Shown here in pieces: positions 8,369-15,849 of a stretch of DNA of 54,421 nucleotides. Below the pieces are notes generated by a model. That model was not told the DNA's origin. It saw nothing but the letters and a program-made list of their open reading frames with translations, and ran no database searches. A program made the translations under genes and the position numbers. Source of the DNA: Hyphomicrobiales bacterium. GTDB taxonomy: Bacteria; Pseudomonadota; Alphaproteobacteria; Rhizobiales; Rhizobiaceae. Positions within the stretch are counted from its first letter, which is position 1. Every line of letters begins with the position of its first letter. The DNA lies in NCBI GenBank assembly GCA_900473745.1, contig UCMW01000025.1, positions 1 through 54,421 of the forward strand, in the 5' to 3' direction.

Positions 8369-9217
8369 ATGCTCGAACCGAGATTGCTGGTTACCTTCGT
8401 CCATGCCGCGCATTCAGGCTCGCTCAGCATCACTGCCGTGCAAGTCGGGCGGACACAATCAGCGGTGACCATGCAGATGCAGCGGCTCGAGGAAACACTC
8501 GGCCAGACCTTGCTCCACCGGAGCGGCAATGGTGTCCGCCTGACTGGCGCGGGCGAGCGCTTCCTGGTTTATGCCGAGCGCATCCTCAAAATGCACGACG
8601 AGGCAATCTCGACGTTTTCGGGGAAGGGCCTGCATGGCTCGATCATCTTCGGCAGCCCGGAGGACTATCTCGTCGCCTTCTTTCCGAGCCTGCTCCGGAG
8701 CTTCGGCAGCAAATATCCCGACGTCGACATCAAGGTCGTCGCCGCCCCAACCGTCGAACTCAAGACGCTGCTGCAATCGAGGAAGGTTGACATGGCGCTG
8801 GTCTCGACGCTCAATCTTGGTGACGTCGACAATATCGTACGCACGGAGCCGCTGGTCTGGGTAGGCAGCAAGCCGACATTGGAACAACTCGATTTCGGCG
8901 ACACCCTGCAGCTGGCGCTGCCGGCCTCGAACGCCATGGATCATCGCGCCGCTTGCGAGGCGATGGACAGTGCAGGCTTGCGCTACAATATTTCTTACGC
9001 CAGCAACAGCATCGCCGGTTTGATCGCAGTGGCCAGGTCAGGCCTTGCCATTAGCGTCATGACCGAGGGCGCCGTGCCGCCGGACCTGCACATACTCAAT
9101 GCGCCGCTGCCAAAGCTGCCGCATCTCGGCATTCTCGTCGCCTTCCCCGATGCCGACCAATCGGCTCCGGTGATTGCCTTCGCGGACCATGTCGGCAAGA
9201 TGCTGAGGGCACTGTAG
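8369..9217 (+). CDS. dgdR: LysR-family regulator, DgdR-like
   Basis: A 282-residue LysR-type transcription factor. The ATG at 8369 (MLEPRLLVTF) is preceded by AAGGA at good spacing; a TTG 27 bases upstream is less likely. The N-terminal winged helix-turn-helix spans about residues 5-65 (GSLSITAVQVGRTQSAVTMQMQRLE), and the rest is the periplasmic-binding-like effector domain. It is divergent from dgdA, the arrangement known for dgdR/dgdA in Burkholderia, where DgdR controls dgdA in response to dialkylglycines. By position it should control the whole dgdA-mutase-ligase operon, which is an inference. Confidence 0.88.
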   Translation: MLEPRLLVTFVHAAHSGSLSITAVQVGRTQSAVTMQMQRLEETLGQTLLHRSGNGVRLTGAGERFLVYAERILKMHDEAISTFSGKGLHGSIIFGSPEDYLVAFFPSLLRSFGSKYPDVDIKVVAAPTVELKTLLQSRKVDMALVSTLNLGDVDNIVRTEPLVWVGSKPTLEQLDFGDTLQLALPASNAMDHRAACEAMDSAGLRYNISYASNSIAGLIAVARSGLAISVMTEGAVPPDLHILNAPLPKLPHLGILVAFPDADQSAPVIAFADHVGKMLRAL

Positions 9218-9231
9218 CAACCGGGCCGCCC

Positions 9232-9998
9232 TCACCTCCCCTTGAAATCCGGCGCCCGCTTCTGGATGAAGGCCGCCATGCCTTCCTTCTGGTCCCCGAA
9301 GGAGAACAATCAATGGAACAGGCGGCGCTCAAACAGCAGTCTTTCCTGAGGGATATCTCGTCAGCCGGTCGACCGCCTCGCGCGCGGCCACCGTCGCGGC
9401 CTTGCCATAGGACGCAACGGTCCCTGCCGCCTTCATCGCCACGTCGACCAGCTGATCGTTCTCGAATACGCGCGCCACAAGCCCGCCGCGCTCGGCCTCC
9501 TTGGCATCCATCATTCGCCCGGTCTGGATCATGTCCATTGCCTTGGCGCGGCCAATCAGCCGCGTCAATCGCTGCGAGGCGCCCATACCGGGAATGACGC
9601 CGAGCTTGATCTCGGGCTGATCGAACTTGGCTGACTTGCCGGCATAGATGATGTCGCACATCATCGCGAGCTCGCAGCCGCCGCCGAGCGCGAAGCCGGA
9701 AGCCGCCGCAATCTTCGCCGTTCTGAGCCGCAAGAAATCCTCCCAGCCGGCGAAGAAGTCCTTATGGAACATTCAATGTAGGGCTTGCCAGCCATTTCCT
9801 GAATGTTGGCACTGGCGGCGAAGGCCATCTCTGTGCCGGTCGGCACGATTGAGCCCACCGTCAGGTCGCGGTCGAGTTGCTTCAGCGTCTCAGCCAGGCC
9901 TGCATCACTGAGAAATTCAGCGTGTTGAGGACCTCAGGGCGGTTCATCCTTATGAGCACGCCCCCGCCATCACTTGTCACGGCAACGGGTTCGGTCAT
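9232..9998 (-). pseudogene. Enoyl-CoA hydratase pseudogene, multiply frameshifted
   Basis: Read on the minus strand from the ATG at 9998, the start (MTEPVAVTSD...MNRPEVLNTLNFS) is crotonase-like but soon frameshifts. Frames further on give DRDLTVGSIV, then ASANIQEMAGKPYIE, then a long good stretch at 9772-9329 (GFALGGGCELAMM, KLGVIPGMGASQRLTRLIG). Another shift follows, and the sequence ends as EGMAAFIQKRAPDFKGR before a TGA at 9232. At least three indels are needed to rebuild one hydratase of normal length, so the gene is dead. The catalytic glutamate segments are still recognisable. It lies between dgdR and the binding-protein operon and may be a former second hydratase of the same pathway. 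Confidence 0.85.
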
Positions 9999-10031
9999 GC
10001 GATACTTTCTTAAACAATGGCCATATGACAA

Positions 10032-10054
10032 GGCCGCCGGGTTGCCCGGCGGCC
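10032..10054 (-). terminator. Strong GC hairpin after the binding-protein gene
   Basis: GGCCGCCGGG (10032-10041) and CCCGGCGGCC (10045-10054) pair perfectly over 10 bp with a three-base loop. It lies about 30 bases past the stop of the minus-strand binding-protein gene. The U tract is weak on the minus strand (TTGTCAT), so termination is likely but perhaps not fully efficient. Confidence 0.7.
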
Positions 10055-10085
10055 GACGCGGATCCGCCTTTAAGCGTCCTGACGA

Positions 10086-11204
10086 TTATTTTTCGAAGTA
10101 AGTCGGCTTGCCATCGTCGCCCTTGCGCCATTCGTAGATCACGTAGTCCGGCTGGGTGATGTCACCCTTGGCATCGTAGCTGATGTCACCCAGCGCCGTT
10201 TTCCACGGACCGCCTGCTTTGATGGCTTTGGCAACCTTTTGGGCATCATCGGCGGAGCCGGTCTTCTCGATCGCGGCGGCGACGATCTGCAGTGCGGCAT
10301 AGGAATAGAGCGTATAGGCCTCCGGCTCGAATCCGGCTGACCGGAACCGCTCGACGATTTCCTTCGCGGCCGGGTTTCTGCGGGGATCCGGCGCGAAGGT
10401 GTTCAACGTGCCGACGACACCGTCGCCTGCGATCGAGGCGAGTTCGCTCGACACCATTCCGTCGCCGGAGAACAGCGTTGCTTTGAGGCCCTGATCGGCG
10501 GACTGGCGGATGATCAGGCCGGCCTCGGTGTGCAGGCCGCCGAAATAGATCAGCGACACGCCGTTTTCCTTCATTTTGGCGATGAGTGCCGAAAAATCCT
10601 TCTCGCCGCTGTTGATGCCTTCATAGGCGACTTCACTGATACCCTTGCCGTTCAGCACACTCTTAGCGACATCGACCAAGCCCTGGCCATAGGGTGTCTT
10701 GTCGTGGACGATCGCGATCTTTGCGTCCTTGAAATTCTGGGCGATGTATTCGCCGGCAACAGTACCCTGCTGATCGTCACGCCCGCAGGTGCGGAACGTA
10801 TTCCAAAGGCCACGCTCGGTGTATTGCGGATTGGTCGAGGCCGGCGTGATCTCGAGAACGCCATTCTCGGCATAGACTTCCGACGCGGGAATCGAGACGC
10901 CCGAATTGAAGTGACCCACCACGTATTTCACCCCGCCGCCAACGAATTTGTTGGCCACGGAAATACCCTGCTTCGGATCGGAGACGTCGTCGCCAACCAC
11001 GACCCTGATCTGCTGGCCGAGGATGCCGCCGGCGGCGTTGATGTCGGCGGCCGCCTGTTCAGCACCTTTCAGCAACTGGCCGCCAAAGGCCGCATTCGGA
11101 CCGGTCATCGGACCGGCGACGCCGATCACGATATCGGCCCAAGCCGTTCCGCTGAAGGCAAACAACGCCGTGAGCACGACGGAGGACAGAAGTGATTTTC
11201 TCAT
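10086..11204 (-). CDS. Branched-chain amino acid-type ABC transporter substrate-binding protein (LivK-like)
   Basis: A 372-residue periplasmic binding protein of the Leu/Ile/Val (type I fold) family. The start at 11204 (MRKSLLSS) has GGGAGG six bases upstream; the frame extends 24 codons further but lacks a site there. Residues 1-22 are a signal peptide ending SGTAWA. Mature landmarks are IVIGVAGPMTGPNAAFG, NAAGGILGQQIRVVVGDD and the conserved GHFNSGVSIPASEVYAENG region. No permease or ATPase gene is in the window, so it must use a transporter encoded elsewhere. Following thiolase and SDR genes, its ligand may be the amino or hydroxy acid degraded by this module (inference). A hairpin terminator follows. 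Confidence 0.92.
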   Translation of the reverse strand: MRKSLLSSVVLTALFAFSGTAWADIVIGVAGPMTGPNAAFGGQLLKGAEQAAADINAAGGILGQQIRVVVGDDVSDPKQGISVANKFVGGGVKYVVGHFNSGVSIPASEVYAENGVLEITPASTNPQYTERGLWNTFRTCGRDDQQGTVAGEYIAQNFKDAKIAIVHDKTPYGQGLVDVAKSVLNGKGISEVAYEGINSGEKDFSALIAKMKENGVSLIYFGGLHTEAGLIIRQSADQGLKATLFSGDGMVSSELASIAGDGVVGTLNTFAPDPRRNPAAKEIVERFRSAGFEPEAYTLYSYAALQIVAAAIEKTGSADDAQKVAKAIKAGGPWKTALGDISYDAKGDITQPDYVIYEWRKGDDGKPTYFEK

Positions 11205-11288
11205 GGATACCTCCCAGTATCTCAGCGGGCGTTGGACATGCTTCGGTGCGGTGCCCGCCTGGCCCGCAGAAAGCAAGCTGGTTGCGGA

Positions 11289-12479
11289 TCAGGCCATCGA
11301 TTCCACTGCGATCGCGGTCGCCTCGCCACCACCGATGCAGACCGAGGCGATGCCGCGCTTGAGCCTATATTTGCGGAGCGCTAAGACCAGCGTGACGATG
11401 ACCCTGGCGCCCGACGCGCCAATGGGGTGACCGAGCGCGCAGGCGCCGCCATGGATGTTGACCTTGTCTTCCGGCAAGTCGAGATCGCGCATCGCCGCCA
11501 TCGGCACGACGGCAAAAGCCTCGTTGATCTCGAAGAGGTCCACGTCGCGGATCGCCCAGCCGATGCGGTCGCAAAGACCTCTGATAGCGCCGATCGGCGC
11601 GGTGGGAAAAAGATCCGGCCGGCCGGCATAGGTCGCATGTCCGCAGATCACGGCGAGCGGCGCGCTCCCGTGGCTCTCGGCCGTCGACCGGCGCATCAGC
11701 ATCATCGCCGCGGCGCCATCCGAGATCGAAGACGCATTGGCCGCCGTGACCGTACCGCCCTCGCGAAAGGCCGGCTTTAGAGTCGGGATCTTGTCGATGC
11801 GTGCCTTGCGTGGCTGCTCGTCCTCTGCGATCGCGGGCGGCCCGAATTTCCCCCGCACCTCCACGGGGACGATCTCTTCCGCGAAGGTGCCGTCGCGGCT
11901 CGCCCGCTGGGCCTTTTCGAGCGAGGACATGGCGAATGCATCCTGGGCATTGCGTGTGAACAGATAGGCTTCGGCGCACTCCTCGGCAAAGGTACCCATC
12001 AACCGTCCCCGGTCATAGGCGTCCTCAAGGCCGTCGAGAAACATGTGGTCGACGATCCTGCCATGGCCCATGCGGTAGCCCGACCGTGCGCGATCGAGCA
12101 GGTAGGGCGCATTGGTCATGCTCTCCATGCCACCCGCGACTGCAATGCCAGCGCTGCCGGCCGCGATCAGGTCATGGGCGAGCATCGCCGCCTTCATGCC
12201 GGAGCCGCACATCTTGTTGATCGTGGTGGCGCCGACCGAAAGCGGCAGCCCTGCGCCGAGCGCCGACTGCCGCGAGGGCGCCTGCCCCTGCCCCGCCGTC
12301 AGTACACAGCCGAAAATGACCTCGTCGACGGCGTCGGGCTGAAGGCCAGCACGTTCGAGACTGGCCCGGATCGCAATCGCGCCGAGCTCGGCTGCCGCGA
12401 CATCCTTCAGCTCGCCTTGAAAGCCGCCGAGCGGTGTGCGAACGGCCCCGGCAATCACCACTGGATCGGCATTGTTCAT
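11289..12479 (-). CDS. Acetyl-CoA C-acyltransferase (thiolase)
   Basis: A 396-residue thiolase. The acylated cysteine is C91 in NKMCGSGMKA; NEAFA (319-323), the GHPIG histidine H351 and the general-acid cysteine C381 in CIGGGEA complete the active site. Length and motifs match biosynthetic/degradative acetoacetyl-CoA or 3-ketoacyl-CoA thiolases. AAGGAGA precedes the ATG. It lies 12 bases after the SDR gene, so an SDR product such as acetoacetyl-CoA or 2-methylacetoacetyl-CoA could be cleaved directly. Chain-length preference cannot be read from the sequence. Confidence 0.94.
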   Translation of the reverse strand: MNNADPVVIAGAVRTPLGGFQGELKDVAAAELGAIAIRASLERAGLQPDAVDEVIFGCVLTAGQGQAPSRQSALGAGLPLSVGATTINKMCGSGMKAAMLAHDLIAAGSAGIAVAGGMESMTNAPYLLDRARSGYRMGHGRIVDHMFLDGLEDAYDRGRLMGTFAEECAEAYLFTRNAQDAFAMSSLEKAQRASRDGTFAEEIVPVEVRGKFGPPAIAEDEQPRKARIDKIPTLKPAFREGGTVTAANASSISDGAAAMMLMRRSTAESHGSAPLAVICGHATYAGRPDLFPTAPIGAIRGLCDRIGWAIRDVDLFEINEAFAVVPMAAMRDLDLPEDKVNIHGGACALGHPIGASGARVIVTLVLALRKYRLKRGIASVCIGGGEATAIAVESMA

Positions 12480-12491
12480 CCCAATCTCCTT

Positions 12492-13259
12492 CTAGCGCGG
12501 CGCCATGCGAAGCGCTCCGTCTAGCCGGATCACCTCGCCGTTGAGCATCGTGTTTTCGCAAATGTGCTTGACCAGAGCGGCATATTCCTCCGGCCGGCCG
12601 AGCCGCGGTGGAAACGGCACGCTGGCGCCGAGCGCGTCCTGCACTTGCTTGGGCATGCCCGCCACCATCGGGGTCCCGAATATTCCCGGCGCGACGGTCA
12701 CGACACGGATGCCATGGCGGGCGAGCTCGCGGGCCACGGGCAACGTCATCGCCGCGATACCGCCTTTCGAAGCCGCATAGGCCGCCTGCCCGATCTGCCC
12801 GTCGAAGGCCGCGATCGAGGCGGTGTTGATGATGATGCCACGTTCGCCCTCGGCATCAGGTGCTTCTCTGGCCATGACATCGGCGACCATGCGCAGCATG
12901 TTGAACGTGCCGATGAGGTTGATCGACACGGCCCGAGCAAAGCTCTCCAGCGCATGCGGACCCTTCTGCCCCAGCACCTTCTCGCCCGGCGCCACGCCGG
13001 CGCAGTTGACCAGGCCTTGGACATGGCCGAAATGCCGCTTGGCGATATCCAGCGCCTCGGCGACGTCGCCCTCGTCGGTCACGTCGCCGGCCTTGAACCG
13101 CACGCTGTCCCCCAGCTCCGCCGCGAGCGCCTCACCGGACGCCGCATTGATGTCGAGGCCGAGAACGCGCCCACCCTCGCCGACCAGCATGCGGGTGACG
13201 GCTTCGCCCAAGCCGGAGCCGGCGCCCGTGACGACAAAAACCCGATCCCTGAGCTGCAT
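12492..13259 (-). CDS. Type II (HSD10-like) 3-hydroxyacyl-CoA dehydrogenase, SDR family
   Basis: A 255-residue short-chain dehydrogenase with close resemblance to HSD17B10, the short/branched-chain 3-hydroxyacyl-CoA dehydrogenase. The start is MQLRDRVFVV at 13259, with a GGAG site upstream; the frame runs 34 codons further without family support. TGAGSGLG (11-18) binds NAD, NCAG is at about 85-88, and the catalytic residues are S148, Y161 and K165 (YAASK). VPFPPRLGRPEEYAALV and NGEVIRLDGALRM are hallmarks of the HSD10 group. It would oxidise 3-hydroxybutyryl- or 3-hydroxy-2-methylbutyryl-CoA. First gene of an operon with the thiolase; divergent from an AraC regulator. Confidence 0.92.
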   Translation of the reverse strand: MQLRDRVFVVTGAGSGLGEAVTRMLVGEGGRVLGLDINAASGEALAAELGDSVRFKAGDVTDEGDVAEALDIAKRHFGHVQGLVNCAGVAPGEKVLGQKGPHALESFARAVSINLIGTFNMLRMVADVMAREAPDAEGERGIIINTASIAAFDGQIGQAAYAASKGGIAAMTLPVARELARHGIRVVTVAPGIFGTPMVAGMPKQVQDALGASVPFPPRLGRPEEYAALVKHICENTMLNGEVIRLDGALRMAPR

Positions 13260-13375
13260 TCCCGCTCCCGCCTCCATGCTTTCGACACATGTTGCGGCCG
13301 AGAAAAGTGGTATACAATGACTGGAAATCTGAGATTTCGTGATCGCTTTTGCCATGTTCAAGGAGCAGACGGGTG
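13260..13375. promoter_or_regulatory. Divergent spacer between SDR operon and AraC regulator
   Basis: The 116-base gap separates the SDR start (minus) and the AraC-type start (plus) and should contain both promoters and the regulator's binding site. AAGGAG at 13360-13365 is the ribosome site of the plus-strand gene. I see no convincing paired operator repeat. Confidence 0.4.
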
Positions 13376-14383
13376 ATGGAACGCCGAATGATTGCCCCCT
13401 GCTTCATGGACGACACGTTTGATTGCCTCCGCCGCCATGGCGTCGATGTCCAACCCTTGCTCGCCCAGGTCGGACTGCCGCCCGAGATCAGTGAGCCGAT
13501 CTCGTCGGAACAGTATGGCGCGCTCTGGCGCGCAGTCGCGCGAAACATGGACGACGAATTCTTCGGCGAGGGCGCGCGCCCGATGCGCGCCGGCAGCTTC
13601 GCCCTGCTCTGCCACGCGATCCTGTCGACGGAAACGCTGGGGCACGCGCTCAAGCGCGCGCTGAAGTTCCTTCGCGTCGTGCTGGACGATCCGCATGGTG
13701 AGCTGGTCGTGGAGGATGGGCAGGCACAAATCGTGCTGAAGGATGCCGGCGATGTCCGCTCCGCCTTCGCCTACCGTACCTTCTGGATCATCGTGCACGG
13801 CATTAATTGCTGGCTGGTCGGCCGCCGCCTGCCGATCCGCTGGGTCGACTTCCGCTGTAGCGCGCCTCCTGTCGGCACCGACTACCGCCTGTTCTTCGGC
13901 GCGCCGGTTCGTTTCGACCAGCCACAGACCCGGCTGGTCTTCGATGCCGAATTCCTGCAACTTCCGCCGATCCGGGACGAACGCGCGCTCGGCGATTTCC
14001 TGCGCCACGCGCCGGCAAACATCCTGGTCCGTTACCGCCATGATGTCGGCCTTTCGGCCTTTGTCCGCGAAAAACTACGCGCGGCCGCGCCCGCTGCCTG
14101 GCCGAGCATCGAGCTGCTTGCCGGCCGCCTGCGCATGAGCGCCCCGACGCTACGGCGCCGCCTGCAGCTGGAAGGCCAAACCTATCGTTCGATCAAGGAC
14201 GAGGTGCGTAGGGCGCTCGCAATAGAGGCTCTGCTGGAAGGACGCATCGGCGTCGCCGATCTCGCGACCGATCTCGGTTTCTCCGAACCAAGCGCCTTCC
14301 ACCGCGCCTTCCGCAAATGGACAGGTCTGAGCCCGGCGCGCTTCCGGAGAGATGCCGCCAAGACGATTGAACCGGCGACGTAG
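13376..14383 (+). CDS. AraC-family transcriptional regulator (arabinose-binding-like N-terminal domain)
   Basis: A 335-residue regulator. The ATG at 13376 (MERRMIAPCF) is chosen for its AAGGAG site. The N-terminal 200 residues fit the AraC 'arabinose_bd' type of the OruR/ArgR-like group. The C-terminal 100 residues hold two helix-turn-helix motifs: LAGRLRMSAPTLRRRLQLEG and VADLATDLGFSEPSAFHRAF, followed by KWTGLSPARFR. It is divergent from the SDR-thiolase-binding protein operon and is the obvious candidate to control it. The effector is unknown. Confidence 0.92.
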   Translation: MERRMIAPCFMDDTFDCLRRHGVDVQPLLAQVGLPPEISEPISSEQYGALWRAVARNMDDEFFGEGARPMRAGSFALLCHAILSTETLGHALKRALKFLRVVLDDPHGELVVEDGQAQIVLKDAGDVRSAFAYRTFWIIVHGINCWLVGRRLPIRWVDFRCSAPPVGTDYRLFFGAPVRFDQPQTRLVFDAEFLQLPPIRDERALGDFLRHAPANILVRYRHDVGLSAFVREKLRAAAPAAWPSIELLAGRLRMSAPTLRRRLQLEGQTYRSIKDEVRRALAIEALLEGRIGVADLATDLGFSEPSAFHRAFRKWTGLSPARFRRDAAKTIEPAT

Positions 14384-14722
14384 CGCGCGGGTTGGTGTTG
14401 AGCCTTGTTGGAGAAGCTGTGAAGCGGGTGCCTGAAAACTGGCGCGTGTTGTCGTGCGAGATCGGCGTGGGACAAGTAGATCATCAACCTGTAGCCACTG
14501 TCTTGAACGAAATTGAACCAGTGACGTGCCATTTGCACTCTCAAGATTTGGTATCGCGGATCTATCCCGGGATGAGACAGGGTTTCACGTCCCGGAGGCT
14601 TTCCCAATGATCCCCCATCACTAAGTTCGCCCGACCATGATTGTCGCCGAAGTCTATTTGAGCGCTCCCCTAGCAGTGGGGAATAGCCAAACGCTGAACG
14701 GCGGGGACCCACACTCATTCGC
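14384..14722. other. Stretch without a recognisable gene
   Basis: Only short frames without family likeness are seen, including a long minus-strand frame that overlaps the AraC gene and the parD promoter. It has no ribosome site and overlaps good genes, so I read it as chance. The stretch may be a decayed remnant. Confidence 0.3.
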
Positions 14723-14773
14723 TTGATAATAGTTGATAAATGGACTACATTATTCCCGTGACCTCTTAAGGAG
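14723..14773 (+). promoter_or_regulatory. parDE promoter and ribosome site
   Basis: TTGATA (14723-14728) and TACATT (14746-14751) are 17 bases apart and look like a sigma-70 promoter. An imperfect inverted repeat (ATAATAGT...ACTACATTAT) covers the same bases and could be the ParD operator, as such systems autorepress. AAGGAG at 14768-14773 is six bases before the parD ATG. Confidence 0.55.
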
Positions 14774-14779
14774 ATACGC

Positions 14780-15046
14780 ATGATCAGCGCCGATCTGGGA
14801 AAGCAGCTCGAAAGCTACATTCAGCAGCTCGTGGATACAGGTCGCTACGGCTCGAAAAGCGAAGTCTTGCGCGAAGGCGTGCGACTGGTTCAGGACCGCG
14901 AAACGCGACTCGCCGCTTTGGATGCTTCAATCATGCGCGGCATATCTGATGCGGACAGCGGTCGGACTAAGTCGGCCAGCGATGTGTTCGACCGTCTCGA
15001 CGCCAAATACCGTGCAGTGGCTGACAAAGCCGAAAATTCCGCATGA
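14780..15046 (+). CDS. parD: ParD-family type II antitoxin
   Basis: An 88-residue ribbon-helix-helix protein. The N-terminal MISADLGKQLESYIQQLVDTGRYGSKSEVLREGVR is the CopG/ParD DNA-binding fold; the rest is a polar, toxin-wrapping tail. It binds and neutralises the ParE toxin encoded next and represses the shared promoter. Its stop overlaps the parE start by four bases (ATGA). Confidence 0.93.
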   Translation: MISADLGKQLESYIQQLVDTGRYGSKSEVLREGVRLVQDRETRLAALDASIMRGISDADSGRTKSASDVFDRLDAKYRAVADKAENSA

Positions 15047-15339
15047 TCCTTGAGTTTACTAGCGAGGCCGAAGGCGATCTTGAGCAGATCGCTGATTACA
15101 TTGCCGAGCACAATCCACGGCGCGCTCTTTCATTCATTCGAGAGCTGCGGAGCCGGTGTGAAGATCTTATCAGTCACCCCAACAGCTTCGCCCTCGTTCC
15201 TCGCTATGAACATCATGGAATCCGTCGACGCGTTTACGGCAACTACCTGATCTTCTATCGCGTTGAGCCGGCCAAAGTGGTCATCATACACATCCTGCAC
15301 GGCGCAACAGACTATGGCGTATCCCTTTTCGGCGAATAA
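15043..15339 (+). CDS. parE: ParE/RelE-superfamily toxin
   Basis: A 98-residue protein of the RelE/ParE fold: an N-terminal helix pair (AEGDLEQIADYIAEHNPRRA) and the C-terminal strands RRRVYGNYLIFYRV and VVIIHILHGATDY. ParE toxins typically inhibit DNA gyrase; RelE-type mRNA cleavage is less likely given the ParD partner. Translationally coupled to parD. Intact and probably functional as an addiction module. Confidence 0.93.
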   Translation: MILEFTSEAEGDLEQIADYIAEHNPRRALSFIRELRSRCEDLISHPNSFALVPRYEHHGIRRRVYGNYLIFYRVEPAKVVIIHILHGATDYGVSLFGE

Positions 15340-15849
15340 TCAGATCAGGTAGATCTGATGCGACTTGAAGCGAACGCGAAGGGAATGGCTGCTCTAACGT
15401 TAATTCACGGATCAGCGGAGAGCAATTGTCTTGCAGTCGATCTATCTTCTAGGTGTCTGATTTAATAGACAAAACGCGAGAAAAGCGGCATAAAATCAAA
15501 TTATGGAACTGCCAATCCCGACCAGCGAAGACGTTTTTCGCACCTGAATGAGCGATCTGCTGCCTCGCAGCCGTCTTGACGGGAGCCGAACCAAGGGCCC
15601 GCATCCGCGTGAAGGAACGACCTGAATGGTCAAGCTCTTTCGGGGACCCGACAAGCACAATCAGTCGTTATGACCCGTCGGCCGGGTACTTGTCGTTGAA
15701 GCCAGATGAGACATTCCAGAGATCTCAGCCTAAAGCCATCTCAACTGTGCATGAACCAGACAGAGCGTCTTGTCGGCATGCGGGAATGTGGTATCCCTAA
15801 AACTTGACGTTGCGTTAACGTTTAGTTTTTTTCAGATAGAGGTGTTTCA
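15340..15849. other. 510-base gene-free stretch before the secretion operon
   Basis: No supported gene. An 8-bp perfect inverted repeat, ATCAGATC / GATCTGAT (15339-15346 and 15352-15359), follows the parE stop and may help end that transcript. The last 50 bases before 15850 are AT-rich and presumably hold the promoter of the ABC exporter gene; a short 74-codon frame in the middle has no support. Confidence 0.35.

Noticed and set aside
14182..14781. A 199-codon minus-strand frame over the AraC 3' end and parD promoter.
   Set aside because: It overlaps a good gene and a good promoter, has no ribosome site and matches no family I know.
15576..15800. A 74-codon plus-strand frame before the ABC exporter.
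   Set aside because: Low-complexity chance frame without a ribosome site or recognisable motif.
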